Shown here piece after piece: positions 1 to 4,615 of a stretch of 6,306 nt of DNA (positions are counted from its first letter, which is position 1; each line of letters starts with the position of its first letter). A model generated the notes under the pieces. The model was not told the DNA's origin. It saw nothing but the letters and a program-made list of their open reading frames with translations, and ran no database searches. Where the stretch lies: assembly GCA_022511485.1 (NCBI GenBank), contig JAFLUJ010000335.1:1-6306 (forward strand), read 5' to 3'. The stretch is from Oscillospiraceae bacterium. GTDB lineage: Bacteria; Bacillota; Clostridia; Oscillospirales; Ruminococcaceae. Position numbers and translations under genes: made by a program.

Positions 1-1
1 A

Positions 2-307
2 CATTTTTATGATACGAAAGCTGCGGAGGAATTTAAGGCAATGCTTCCTCTTACGCTGGATATGTCGGAGCTTAACGGCAATGAAAAATATATTTACATG
101 GATCAGGACTTTACGACCGCAAGCGAGAAAGTCGGTTCTATTAAAAAGGGTGAGCTTATGCTGTACGGAGGGAGCTGCGTGGTGCTTTTCTACGACAGCT
201 TCAGCACTCCTTACAGCTATACAAGGCTTGGATATATTGATGATCCCGACCGGCTTGAAAAGGTTGTTGGTTCAGGCAGTGTGACGGTTGAGTTTACTCT
301 TGAATAA
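2..307 (+). CDS. Cyclophilin-like domain protein (C-terminal part, 5' end outside window)
   Basis: The reading frame is already open at base 2 and runs to TAA at 305-307, giving about 101 codons, so the N-terminus lies outside the window. The visible protein has the pattern of the bacterial cyclophilin-like family (Cyclophil_like2 type): an FYDTKAAEEFKAMLPLTLDM segment, then SELNGNEKY, a GELMLYGG strand-turn, the FYDSFSTPYSYTRLGYIDDP segment and a closing VTVEFTLE strand. Family members are often secreted or lipid-anchored in gut Firmicutes, but any signal peptide is out of view. The family shares the cyclophilin beta-barrel; prolyl isomerase activity has not been generally shown, so the role is unknown. 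An ATG at 41 lies inside the conserved domain and is not the true start. A perfect hairpin 8 bases after the stop probably ends its transcript. Confidence 0.8.
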   Translation, partial: HFYDTKAAEEFKAMLPLTLDMSELNGNEKYIYMDQDFTTASEKVGSIKKGELMLYGGSCVVLFYDSFSTPYSYTRLGYIDDPDRLEKVVGSGSVTVEFTLE

Positions 308-315
308 AGTGATAT

Positions 316-340
316 GTTTGAAAATCAGAGATTTTCAAAC
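316..340 (+). terminator. Perfect 11-bp hairpin, probable terminator of the cyclophilin-like gene
   Basis: GTTTGAAAATC (316-326) and GATTTTCAAAC (330-340) are exact reverse complements separated by the triloop AGA. The hairpin begins 8 bases after the stop codon of the cyclophilin-like gene. A T-rich but interrupted tract (GTTTTGTTTTCC, 346-357) follows. Position and structure suggest a rho-independent terminator. The stem is AT-rich, so it may be weak, or may mainly protect the 3' end of the message. Confidence 0.55.
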
Positions 341-513
341 TACGAGTTTTGTTTTCCTCTGTCATTTTAATAAGCAGAGATATTACGGCAACTCCCGTAG
401 GTTATTTTTCAAATTCGGAAGGCTTGACGGAAGCGGTGCAAAAGGCTTATAATGATAATATAGGCGATGTCTGGAATGTTGATGTGTATTTCCGGATAAC
501 AAACCTCATATGA
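322..513 (+). pseudogene. Possible decayed coding remnant of unknown family
   Basis: Between the terminator hairpin and the next gene, one frame is open from 322 to TGA at 511-513. From about 376 it reads like protein: RDITATPVGYFSNSEGL, then a segment ending in DNIGDVWNVDVYFRITNL. There is no credible start codon or ribosome site, and the 5' end of the frame overlaps the terminator hairpin. This could be the tail of a gene whose front was deleted, or chance. I do not recognise the family. A candidate promoter for the downstream reductase lies inside it. Confidence 0.25.
424..453 (+). promoter_or_regulatory. Candidate sigma-70 type promoter for the aldo/keto reductase
   Basis: TTGACG (424-429) and TATAAT (448-453) are 18 bases apart, a near-consensus vegetative promoter. 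Transcription would start near 460 and leave a leader of about 90 bases before the reductase start at 550. No operator is evident. Confidence 0.5.
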
Positions 514-549
514 TCTTGCAAAATATAAAACAAATGGAGGAACACTATT

Positions 550-1671
550 ATGAAAAAGCTTGGTTTTGGTTTAATGCGTATGCCAACAGTGGACAAAACA
601 AATCCTGCCGATGTTGATATTGAACAGGTAAAGAAAATGGTTGATCTTTTCATTGAAAAGGGATTTACCTATTTTGACACAGCTTTGATGTACAATGGAT
701 TTGCAAGCGAAGCTGTTGCTAAAGCAGCTTTGGTTGACCGCTATCCCAGAGACAAATTTACTCTTGCCACAAAGCTCCATGCGGGATTTTTTGGTTCCCT
801 TGAAGAAAGGGATAAGGTCTTTAACGGTCAGCTTGAAAAAACAGGGGCAGGATATTTCGATTATTATCTTATCCATGGCATTGAAGGTGGTATGCTTGAA
901 AAATACGAGAAATTCGATTGCTTTAACTGGCTTCTTGACAAAAAGGCACAGGGTCTTGTAAAACGTCCCGGATTTTCATTCCATGATACTGCGGAGATTC
1001 TTGACGAGATACTTACAAAGCACCCTGAAATGGAATTCGTTCAGCTACAAATAAACTATCTTGACTGGGAAAGTGAGTGGGTACAGGCTCGCAAGTGCTA
1101 TGAGGTCGCTGTCAAGCACAACAAGCCTGTTATCGTAATGGAGCCTGTCAAGGGAGGAACTCTTGCCCGTGTTCCGGAAGAGGCCGAAAAGCTGTTCAAA
1201 GACTATGATCCCAATATGTCAGTGCCAAGCTGGGCGATACGTTTTGCAGCCTCCCTCGACAATGTTATGATGGTGCTTTCGGGAATGTCCAGCATAGAGC
1301 AGATGGAGGATAATCTCAGCTATATGGAGGATTTCAAGCCTCTCACCGAAAACGAAAAGGCGATGTGCTTCAAGGCAGCGGACATCATCAACGGACAAAT
1401 TGCTATTCCCTGCACAGGCTGTTCCTATTGTACGGAGGGATGTCCTCAGAAAATCGCTATCCCGCAGTATTTTTCACTGTACAATGAGGATATGCGTGAA
1501 CATCTGGAGGAAAAGGGCTGGACTATCAATTTCAGCAATTATGATTCTTTATCAAGAAAATTCGGAAAAGCAAAGGACTGTATAGCTTGCGGTCAGTGCG
1601 AGAGAGTGTGTCCTCAGCATCTTCCCATTGTGGAAAACCTTAAATCTGTTTCTGCACACTATGACCACTAA
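550..1671 (+). CDS. Aldo/keto reductase with C-terminal double [4Fe-4S] ferredoxin domain
   Basis: The 373-residue protein begins at ATG 550, with GGAGG at 536-540 as a well-spaced ribosome site. Residues 1 to about 270 form the aldo/keto reductase barrel. The usual catalytic tetrad is visible as D43 (FDTALMY), Y48, K75 (ATKLH) and H109 (YLIHG). The C-terminal part carries two ferredoxin-type cysteine motifs, C288/C291/C294/C298 (CTGCSYCTEGCP) and C344/C347/C350/C354 (CIACGQCERVCP), each able to hold a [4Fe-4S] cluster. This two-domain type is common in anaerobic Firmicutes and is probably cytosolic. The clusters suggest that electrons pass between ferredoxin and a nicotinamide or carbonyl substrate, but the physiological substrate is unknown. 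The gene appears intact and monocistronic. The following alcohol dehydrogenase fragment may once have been a functional neighbour. Confidence 0.93.
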   Translation: MKKLGFGLMRMPTVDKTNPADVDIEQVKKMVDLFIEKGFTYFDTALMYNGFASEAVAKAALVDRYPRDKFTLATKLHAGFFGSLEERDKVFNGQLEKTGAGYFDYYLIHGIEGGMLEKYEKFDCFNWLLDKKAQGLVKRPGFSFHDTAEILDEILTKHPEMEFVQLQINYLDWESEWVQARKCYEVAVKHNKPVIVMEPVKGGTLARVPEEAEKLFKDYDPNMSVPSWAIRFAASLDNVMMVLSGMSSIEQMEDNLSYMEDFKPLTENEKAMCFKAADIINGQIAIPCTGCSYCTEGCPQKIAIPQYFSLYNEDMREHLEEKGWTINFSNYDSLSRKFGKAKDCIACGQCERVCPQHLPIVENLKSVSAHYDH

Positions 1672-1695
1672 TTTATACTATTCCTAAATCAGAGC

Positions 1696-1714
1696 ATTGA
1701 CAAGTCAATATTTT
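1696..1714 (+). terminator. Weak terminator-like palindrome after the aldo/keto reductase
   Basis: ATTGAC (1696-1701) and GTCAAT (1704-1709) form an inverted repeat around AA, most realistically a 5-bp stem with a CAAG loop, followed by ATTTTG. It lies 24 bases after the reductase stop. The short AT-rich stem makes termination uncertain. The CAAGTCAA within it occurs again at 1822-1829. Confidence 0.3.
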
Positions 1715-1716
1715 GA

Positions 1717-1857
1717 TTCGCCGTATACATAAGTATACAGCGCGGCGGAGCAGTCGCCCAGGAAGCCGTTCAATACGTTCCCGCCAAAACCTCTGGTTTT
1801 GGCAGCCGCCTGATAGGGCGGCAAGTCAAATGCATGGGGCGGAAAGCAGGTTCGCCC
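1717..1857 (+). repeat. Hairpin-rich intergenic element of unknown function
   Basis: This non-coding stretch packs several stems into about 140 bases. GTATAC/GTATAC (1723-1728/1733-1738) sits inside CGCC/GGCG (1719-1722/1744-1747). GGAA-CGT pairs with ACG-TTCC (1761-1769/1775-1781). A perfect 9-bp stem GCCAAAACC/GGTTTTGGC (1783-1791/1795-1803) has a TCT triloop. GCCGCC/GGCGGC (1805-1810/1817-1822) and GGGCG/CGCCC (1837-1841/1853-1857) follow. TTCGCC begins at both ends (1717 and 1851). It could be a dispersed palindromic repeat or a structured leader or RNA upstream of the dehydrogenase remnant. It matches no riboswitch class that I can recognise by eye. Strand is assigned only by the direction of flanking genes. 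Confidence 0.5.
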
Positions 1858-1895
1858 GTACATCTTAAAATGCACGAATTAAGTCAGGAATTATT

Positions 1896-2012
1896 ATGTT
1901 AGGAAATTTTGATTATCACAATCCCACAAAGCTGTATTTCGGTGATGAGTCACTGCAATACCTTAACACGGAGCTGAAAAACTACGGTAAGAATGCTATG
2001 CTTAAACGCTGA
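1896..2012 (+). pseudogene. Iron-containing alcohol dehydrogenase, N-terminal fragment only
   Basis: ATG 1896, preceded by a weak AGGA (1886-1889), opens a 38-codon frame ending in TGA at 2010-2012. The peptide MLGNFDYHNPTKLYFGDESL followed by a QYLNTELKNYGKNAML segment matches the beginning of butanol/alcohol dehydrogenases of the iron-containing family (YqhD/Bdh-like), which are normally about 380-400 residues long. In that family the peptide continues into a glycine-rich nucleotide-binding loop of the type VYGGGSIK. Here it becomes KR-stop, so homology ends at about base 2003, and nothing downstream resembles the missing parts. The NAD(P)-binding loop, metal ligands and catalytic domain are all absent, so the fragment cannot be an enzyme. 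The break is followed within 20 bases by a strong promoter and the cloverleaf repeats, suggesting an insertion or deletion join. Confidence 0.85.
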
Positions 2013-2022
2013 ATAAAAATTG

Positions 2023-2051
2023 TTGATTTCCTTGTTGAAATATGGTATAAT
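2023..2051 (+). promoter_or_regulatory. Strong extended -10 promoter upstream of the cloverleaf element
   Basis: TTGATT (2023-2028) and TATAAT (2046-2051) are exactly 17 bases apart, with a TGn extension (TGG, 2043-2045) before the -10. Transcription would begin near 2058, run through the inverted repeat TTCAAG/CTTGAA (2074-2079/2091-2096) and both cloverleaf structures, and reach the hsdM fragment after about 220 bases of leader. The promoter lies just after the break in the alcohol dehydrogenase fragment, so it probably arrived with the downstream DNA. Confidence 0.75.
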
Positions 2052-2104
2052 GGAACAAAATCAGTATCCGGTGTTCAAGTACAAGAAGCGCTTGAATTAT
2101 ATAC

Positions 2105-2180
2105 TGCCCGCTACAGCAAACTATACAATAGTTTGCTGTGCCGCCTTTGGCGGCTATAAAATCATAGATTTTAGCGGGCA
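2105..2180 (+). repeat. Cloverleaf-like nested inverted repeat 1
   Basis: An outer stem TGCCCGCT (2105-2112) pairs with AGCGGGCA (2173-2180) and encloses three perfect hairpins, each with a three-base loop. The first is a 12-bp stem ACAGCAAACTAT/ATAGTTTGCTGT (2113-2124/2128-2139), loop ACA. The second is a 6-bp stem GCCGCC/GGCGGC (2140-2145/2149-2154), loop TTT. The third is a 6-bp stem AAAATC/GATTTT (2158-2163/2167-2172), loop ATA. Only three bases (2155-2157) outside the loops are unpaired, so the arms abut at a four-way junction. Chance is an unlikely explanation. It is not a tRNA: loops are too short, and anticodon and T-loop signatures are missing. It may act as RNA in the hsdM leader or as a mobile palindromic DNA element. 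Confidence 0.8.
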
Positions 2181-2191
2181 TTATGAAGGTT

Positions 2192-2253
2192 GGCTCTGCG
2201 GCGCAGCTGCACCCATGGGCATTGCAAAGTGTTGAACACTTTGCAATAGAGCC
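2192..2253 (+). repeat. Cloverleaf-like nested inverted repeat 2, mirror layout of the first
   Basis: The outer stem GGCTCT (2192-2197) pairs with AGAGCC (2248-2253). Inside are GCGGC/GCTGC (2198-2202/2206-2210, one G-T wobble, loop GCA), the palindrome CCCATGGG (2212-2219, weak as a hairpin), and a perfect 12-bp stem ATTGCAAAGTGT/ACACTTTGCAAT (2221-2232/2236-2247, loop TGA). The first and last arms abut the outer stem without unpaired bases. The long arm lies on the 3' side here and on the 5' side in the first cloverleaf, so the two have mirror layouts. Both long arms are 12 bp and share a GCAAA core. An 11-base spacer separates the units. Confidence 0.75.
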
Positions 2254-2279
2254 TAGTATAAATACGGGGGCATAATGTT

Positions 2280-2969
2280 ATGATCAACATAAGAAAATTA
2301 GAGTCTGAACTGTGGGAATCTGCTGATCTTCTTCGTTCAGGCTCAAAACTTACATCCAACCAGTACTGTATGCCGGTACTCGGTCTTATTTTCCTGCGAT
2401 ATGCATACAGCAGATTTAATATAGTTGAAGCGGAAATCTTAAAGGATCGTCCTTCCAGAGGAGGCAGAGTTATGCCTGTGGAAGCAAGTGACTTTGCTGC
2501 AAAAAGTGCTCTCTATCTTCCAAAGGAGGCGCAGTACAATTATCTTCTGAATCTTCCGGAGGATATTTCTGCTTTAGAGATCACCAACAAGGACGGTCAC
2601 AAAATGACCAGTCTTGGTGAAGTAGTAAATAATGCGATGCAGCTTATTGAAGAGCAAAGCGAACAGCTCGTAGGCGTTCTCCCCAAAAGCTATGTTGATT
2701 TTTCGGACGAAATTCTCTCGGAATTACTTCGCATCTTTAATAACAGTGCCCTTGATGAAGTGGGCGGCGATATAATAGGACGTATATACGAGTATTTCCT
2801 TAACAAATTTGCGAAAAACATTGCCTCCGATGATGGTGTATTTTTTACGCCAAAAACACTGGTAAAGATGATCGTAAATATTATTGAACCCCAAAGCGGG
2901 ATCTTGCTTGATATGAAAACACTCAAAATGATACAATTTGATTATTCCTACAGCCTGCTTACGGCTTGA
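2280..2969 (+). pseudogene. hsdM: Type I restriction-modification methyltransferase (HsdM), truncated before motif I
   Basis: ATG 2280 follows GGGGG (2266-2270). An ATG at 2275 would give only two codons. Residues 1-211 match the HsdM N-terminal helical domain (MINIRKLESELWESADLLR, then the QYCMPVLGLIFLRYAYSRF region) and the start of the methyltransferase domain (GDIIGRIYEYFLNKFA, DGVFFTPKTLVKMIVNIIEP, GILLD). In intact HsdM proteins, GILLD runs directly into the AdoMet-binding motif DPACGSGG. Here D211 is followed by 18 unrelated residues and a TGA, giving 229 residues against roughly 500 for the family. The AdoMet-binding motif I and catalytic NPPF motif are missing, so methylation is not possible. 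No hsdS or hsdR is in the window. Breakage at about base 2912 coincides with a new promoter, as expected for an insertion or recombination join. Confidence 0.9.
2908..2937 (+). promoter_or_regulatory. Candidate promoter for the UPF0489 gene at the hsdM breakpoint
   Basis: TTGATA (2908-2913) and TACAAT (2932-2937) are 18 bases apart, with a TGA extension (2929-2931) before the -10. The -35 straddles the last hsdM-homologous codons. Transcription starting near 2944 would give a leader of about 70 bases before ATG 3015. Confidence 0.5.
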
Positions 2970-3007
2970 GGGGTAAGTTTTGAAACGAGGGGTAAGTTTG
3001 TAGGAGT
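2944..3007 (+). promoter_or_regulatory. 5' leader able to sequester its own Shine-Dalgarno sequence
   Basis: ATTCCTACA (2944-2952), at the predicted 5' end of the transcript, can pair over nine contiguous positions, one of them G-T, with TGTAGGAGT (2999-3007), which contains the AGGAG ribosome site of the UPF0489 gene. The enclosed loop contains a small AGCC/GGCT stem (2952-2955/2963-2966) and both copies of the 13-bp direct repeat. The layout suggests translation control by occlusion. This is inference from complementarity only. Confidence 0.4.
2968..2999. repeat. Two direct copies of GAGGGGTAAGTTT, 19-bp period
   Basis: GAGGGGTAAGTTT occurs exactly at 2968-2980 and 2987-2999, with six bases (TGAAAC) between. 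The copies lie just after the hsdM breakpoint and before the UPF0489 start. They could be an operator pair, since 19 bp is near two helical turns, or a leftover end of an insertion sequence. IS21-family ends often carry repeated transposase-binding sites of this general G-rich plus AAGTTT look, but no IstA or IstB is present. Confidence 0.7.
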
Positions 3008-3014
3008 GAAGTTT

Positions 3015-3821
3015 ATGAGGGTACTTGATTTAGATATGGACTACTTCATGAAATCGGTCGCAACATCTGTTGATGAATCTACGCCTGAGCGGTTATCCGA
3101 AGAAGATTATGGTGATTGTGTTTGGACCGAGCAAGAAGTCAGATCTTTTCTTGAAGATAATCTTGGTTTGTCGAAAGAGAAAAAGGTACGCGGGAGGGTT
3201 GTTGCTGGCCATAATGAGTCACTGTTTTTCTGGAAAGAACTAATAGAGAAGAGCGAACTTATGACGCCTTTCGAAGTAATCCACGTTGACTCCCATGCTG
3301 ATTTAGGATTTGGCGATAGTTCGTGGACACATATTTTAGATTACCTTCTGTGGTATCCCGTTGAAGAACGCTCTCAGCATCCAAGATATGTTGATCATTC
3401 TGGGCGATTAAGAGCAGAATGAATAGGAGACTATCTCCTGTTTGCAGTAGCATACCGTTGGATTTCACGCATCATTTATTGTGGTAATCCAAACGGAGAA
3501 TGCAATGATTATCTTTTAGATACGTTAAAAGATTTCAAAGAGGAGCCTATCTGGGATAAGCCAGTTGAGAACACAATTCAATTGTTGTATAATCCTGAAA
3601 TGGAGTTCCCTCAATATGACGATAGTGAGTATGAAAAACGTCAGTACATTAAAAAAAGTCGCAAGGAGCCAGAAGTTCCTTTTCTGATTATACCAACTAT
3701 CGATGATGTTCATTTTGACGGTGATTTTGATTTTGCTGTACTCGCTCAATCTCCTAACTACACTCCCGCAAGCGCAGATTTCATAATGGATATTTTTCGA
3801 GAGTACATTATTGAAGAATAA
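3015..3821 (+). pseudogene. UPF0489-family protein split by one in-frame TGA
   Basis: I choose ATG 3015 over GTG 3006 because AGGAG (3002-3006) is correctly spaced for 3015 and overlaps the GTG. The frame starts MRVLDLDMDYF and includes VIHVDSHADLG (H90, D92, H94, D96), GDSSWTHILDYLLW and PVEER, characteristic of UPF0489. The DxHxD arrangement recalls metal-binding motifs of the arginase/deacetylase fold, so a metal-dependent hydrolase is possible but unproven. TGA at 3420-3422 (codon 136) interrupts it. The same frame then continues with convincing protein (GDYLLFAVAYRWISRIIYCG onward) to TAA at 3819-3821, about 268 codons overall, a plausible full length. All six Trp codons in the frame are TGG. 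The simplest reading is a recent nonsense mutation. The downstream ATG at 3582 has no ribosome site. Promoter, leader and terminator all look intact. Confidence 0.85.
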
Positions 3822-3830
3822 ACAAATAAC

Positions 3831-3857
3831 GTCTCCGAGCCGATTTGGTTCAGAGGC
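3831..3857 (+). terminator. Probable terminator after the UPF0489 gene
   Basis: Nine bases after the TAA, bases 3831-3841 pair with 3847-3857 around the loop GATTT. Ten of eleven positions pair, two as G-T, with one C-A mismatch at 3836/3852. ATTTCTGCTTCT follows. It lies between converging coding remnants and could serve both strands. Confidence 0.5.
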
Positions 3858-3875
3858 ATTTCTGCTTCTATGTGG

Positions 3876-4442
3876 TTATGCTTTAATCTCGGTGCCGTCC
3901 TTGAAGGTTACCCGGATGTCATCCTTACTGTGGATCGTGATGTAGTCGACCATTGCCAGCCAGTCGGTATACCGGAATTCTGTCAGTGGCTCTCAATCCC
4001 GAAGCTCCTGCAGGTAGTTTTCAATCTGATGCCTCCGGGCTGTGCGCTCGGTAATCAAGTCAATAACCTCTGCGTTTCGGGCCTTGGCCCTATCGAACCG
4101 AGCTACCAAGCCATCATAGCGTTTTTGGTAGTCAGTCTGATCAAGGGCGATATGGGCGTTCTCTTTGATGCATTCCTCGATGAGACCGGCAGCGATATTG
4201 ATTTCTGTTTCCAGCTCAAGAAGTTCACAGTCAAGGGGACTGGTGTCGAGGCTCTTGGATAGGACCTGCTCGTGTATGACTATAAACTGTTCCTTTTCGT
4301 CAATGACGATATTAGCGGCGCGAAGGAACAGCTCTTTTATTTCATCCTCAGTGAGCGTTGGTGCAGCGCATTTCTGACCGTCATATTTGTGATTGCATTG
4401 CCAGATGACCTTCCGGTGCCGGTCGTTACTGTGCCAGACCTT
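3876..4442 (-). pseudogene. Large serine recombinase, C-terminal fragment with in-frame TGA
   Basis: On the minus strand, a frame from about 4442 to TAA at 3876-3878 encodes the end of a large serine recombinase (resolvase/invertase superfamily, of conjugative and mobilizable elements). It begins KVWHSNDRHRKVIWQCNHKY followed by DGQKC, the second half of the recombinase zinc beta-ribbon; the first cysteine pair is missing. A long charged coiled-coil stretch follows (ELLELETEI to IENYLQELRD), then the typical ending EPLTEF...WLAMVDYITIHS...VTFKDGTEI. A TGA (complement of 3993-3995) interrupts the frame between LRD and EPLTEF. Upstream the frame is open only to 4472, where a stop occurs; the catalytic serine domain and DNA-binding recombinase domain are absent. 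The fragment is inactive and probably marks the edge of a lost mobile element. Large plus-strand open frames over this region are shadows. Confidence 0.88.
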
Positions 4443-4528
4443 TACACAAGATATAAAGAGGTTGTATGATCCTTATATTATGGGTTGGTTGTCTATTGAT
4501 AAATTAGGGATTAGTATTATCAGGCTGC

Positions 4529-4557
4529 TTGACTTATCTGACTTAAAATGATATAAT
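4529..4557 (+). promoter_or_regulatory. Consensus promoter of the GH43 lipoprotein gene
   Basis: TTGACT (4529-4534) and TATAAT (4552-4557) are 17 bases apart, with a TGA extension at 4549-4551. Transcription would start near 4564, about 50 bases before ATG 4616. Near-consensus quality suggests strong vegetative expression. No operator or catabolite-repression site is evident to me. Confidence 0.8.
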
Positions 4558-4615
4558 TCATAAAGGTAATATTTTGATTCAGGAATGGCATAAGCCCAAA
4601 AAGGAGAATAACGTC

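Noticed and set aside
2105..2180. Cloverleaf as a tRNA gene (76 bases, three arms)
   Set aside because: All loops are three bases, one arm is 12 bp, and there is no anticodon loop, T-loop GTTC signature, D-loop or CCA-compatible end.
2020..2235. Open frame of 71 codons through the cloverleaf region
   Set aside because: It has no ribosome site, its start and an internal ATG at 2050 lie upstream of or within the -10 element, and its sequence follows from the palindromes.
2183..2275. 30-codon ATG frame through cloverleaf 2, ending just before the hsdM start
   Set aside because: It lacks a proper Shine-Dalgarno site and is fully explained by the inverted repeat; a leader peptide cannot be excluded but is not supported.
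2968..2999. CRISPR-like direct repeats
   Set aside because: Only two 13-bp copies with a 6-bp gap; far too short and too few for an array.
3420..3441. Selenocysteine insertion at TGA with a SECIS-like hairpin
   Set aside because: The hairpin is too close to the TGA, its loop CTA lacks the G expected near the loop start in bacterial SECIS elements, and UPF0489 is not a known selenoprotein family.
3870..4377. Plus-strand open frames of 130 and 70 codons
   Set aside because: They are antisense shadows of the serine recombinase fragment, which has clear family similarity on the minus strand.
4574..4615. Longer GH43 start at ATG 4574
   Set aside because: No ribosome site precedes it and it would bury the lipoprotein signal peptide; ATG 4616 has AGGAG at the right distance.
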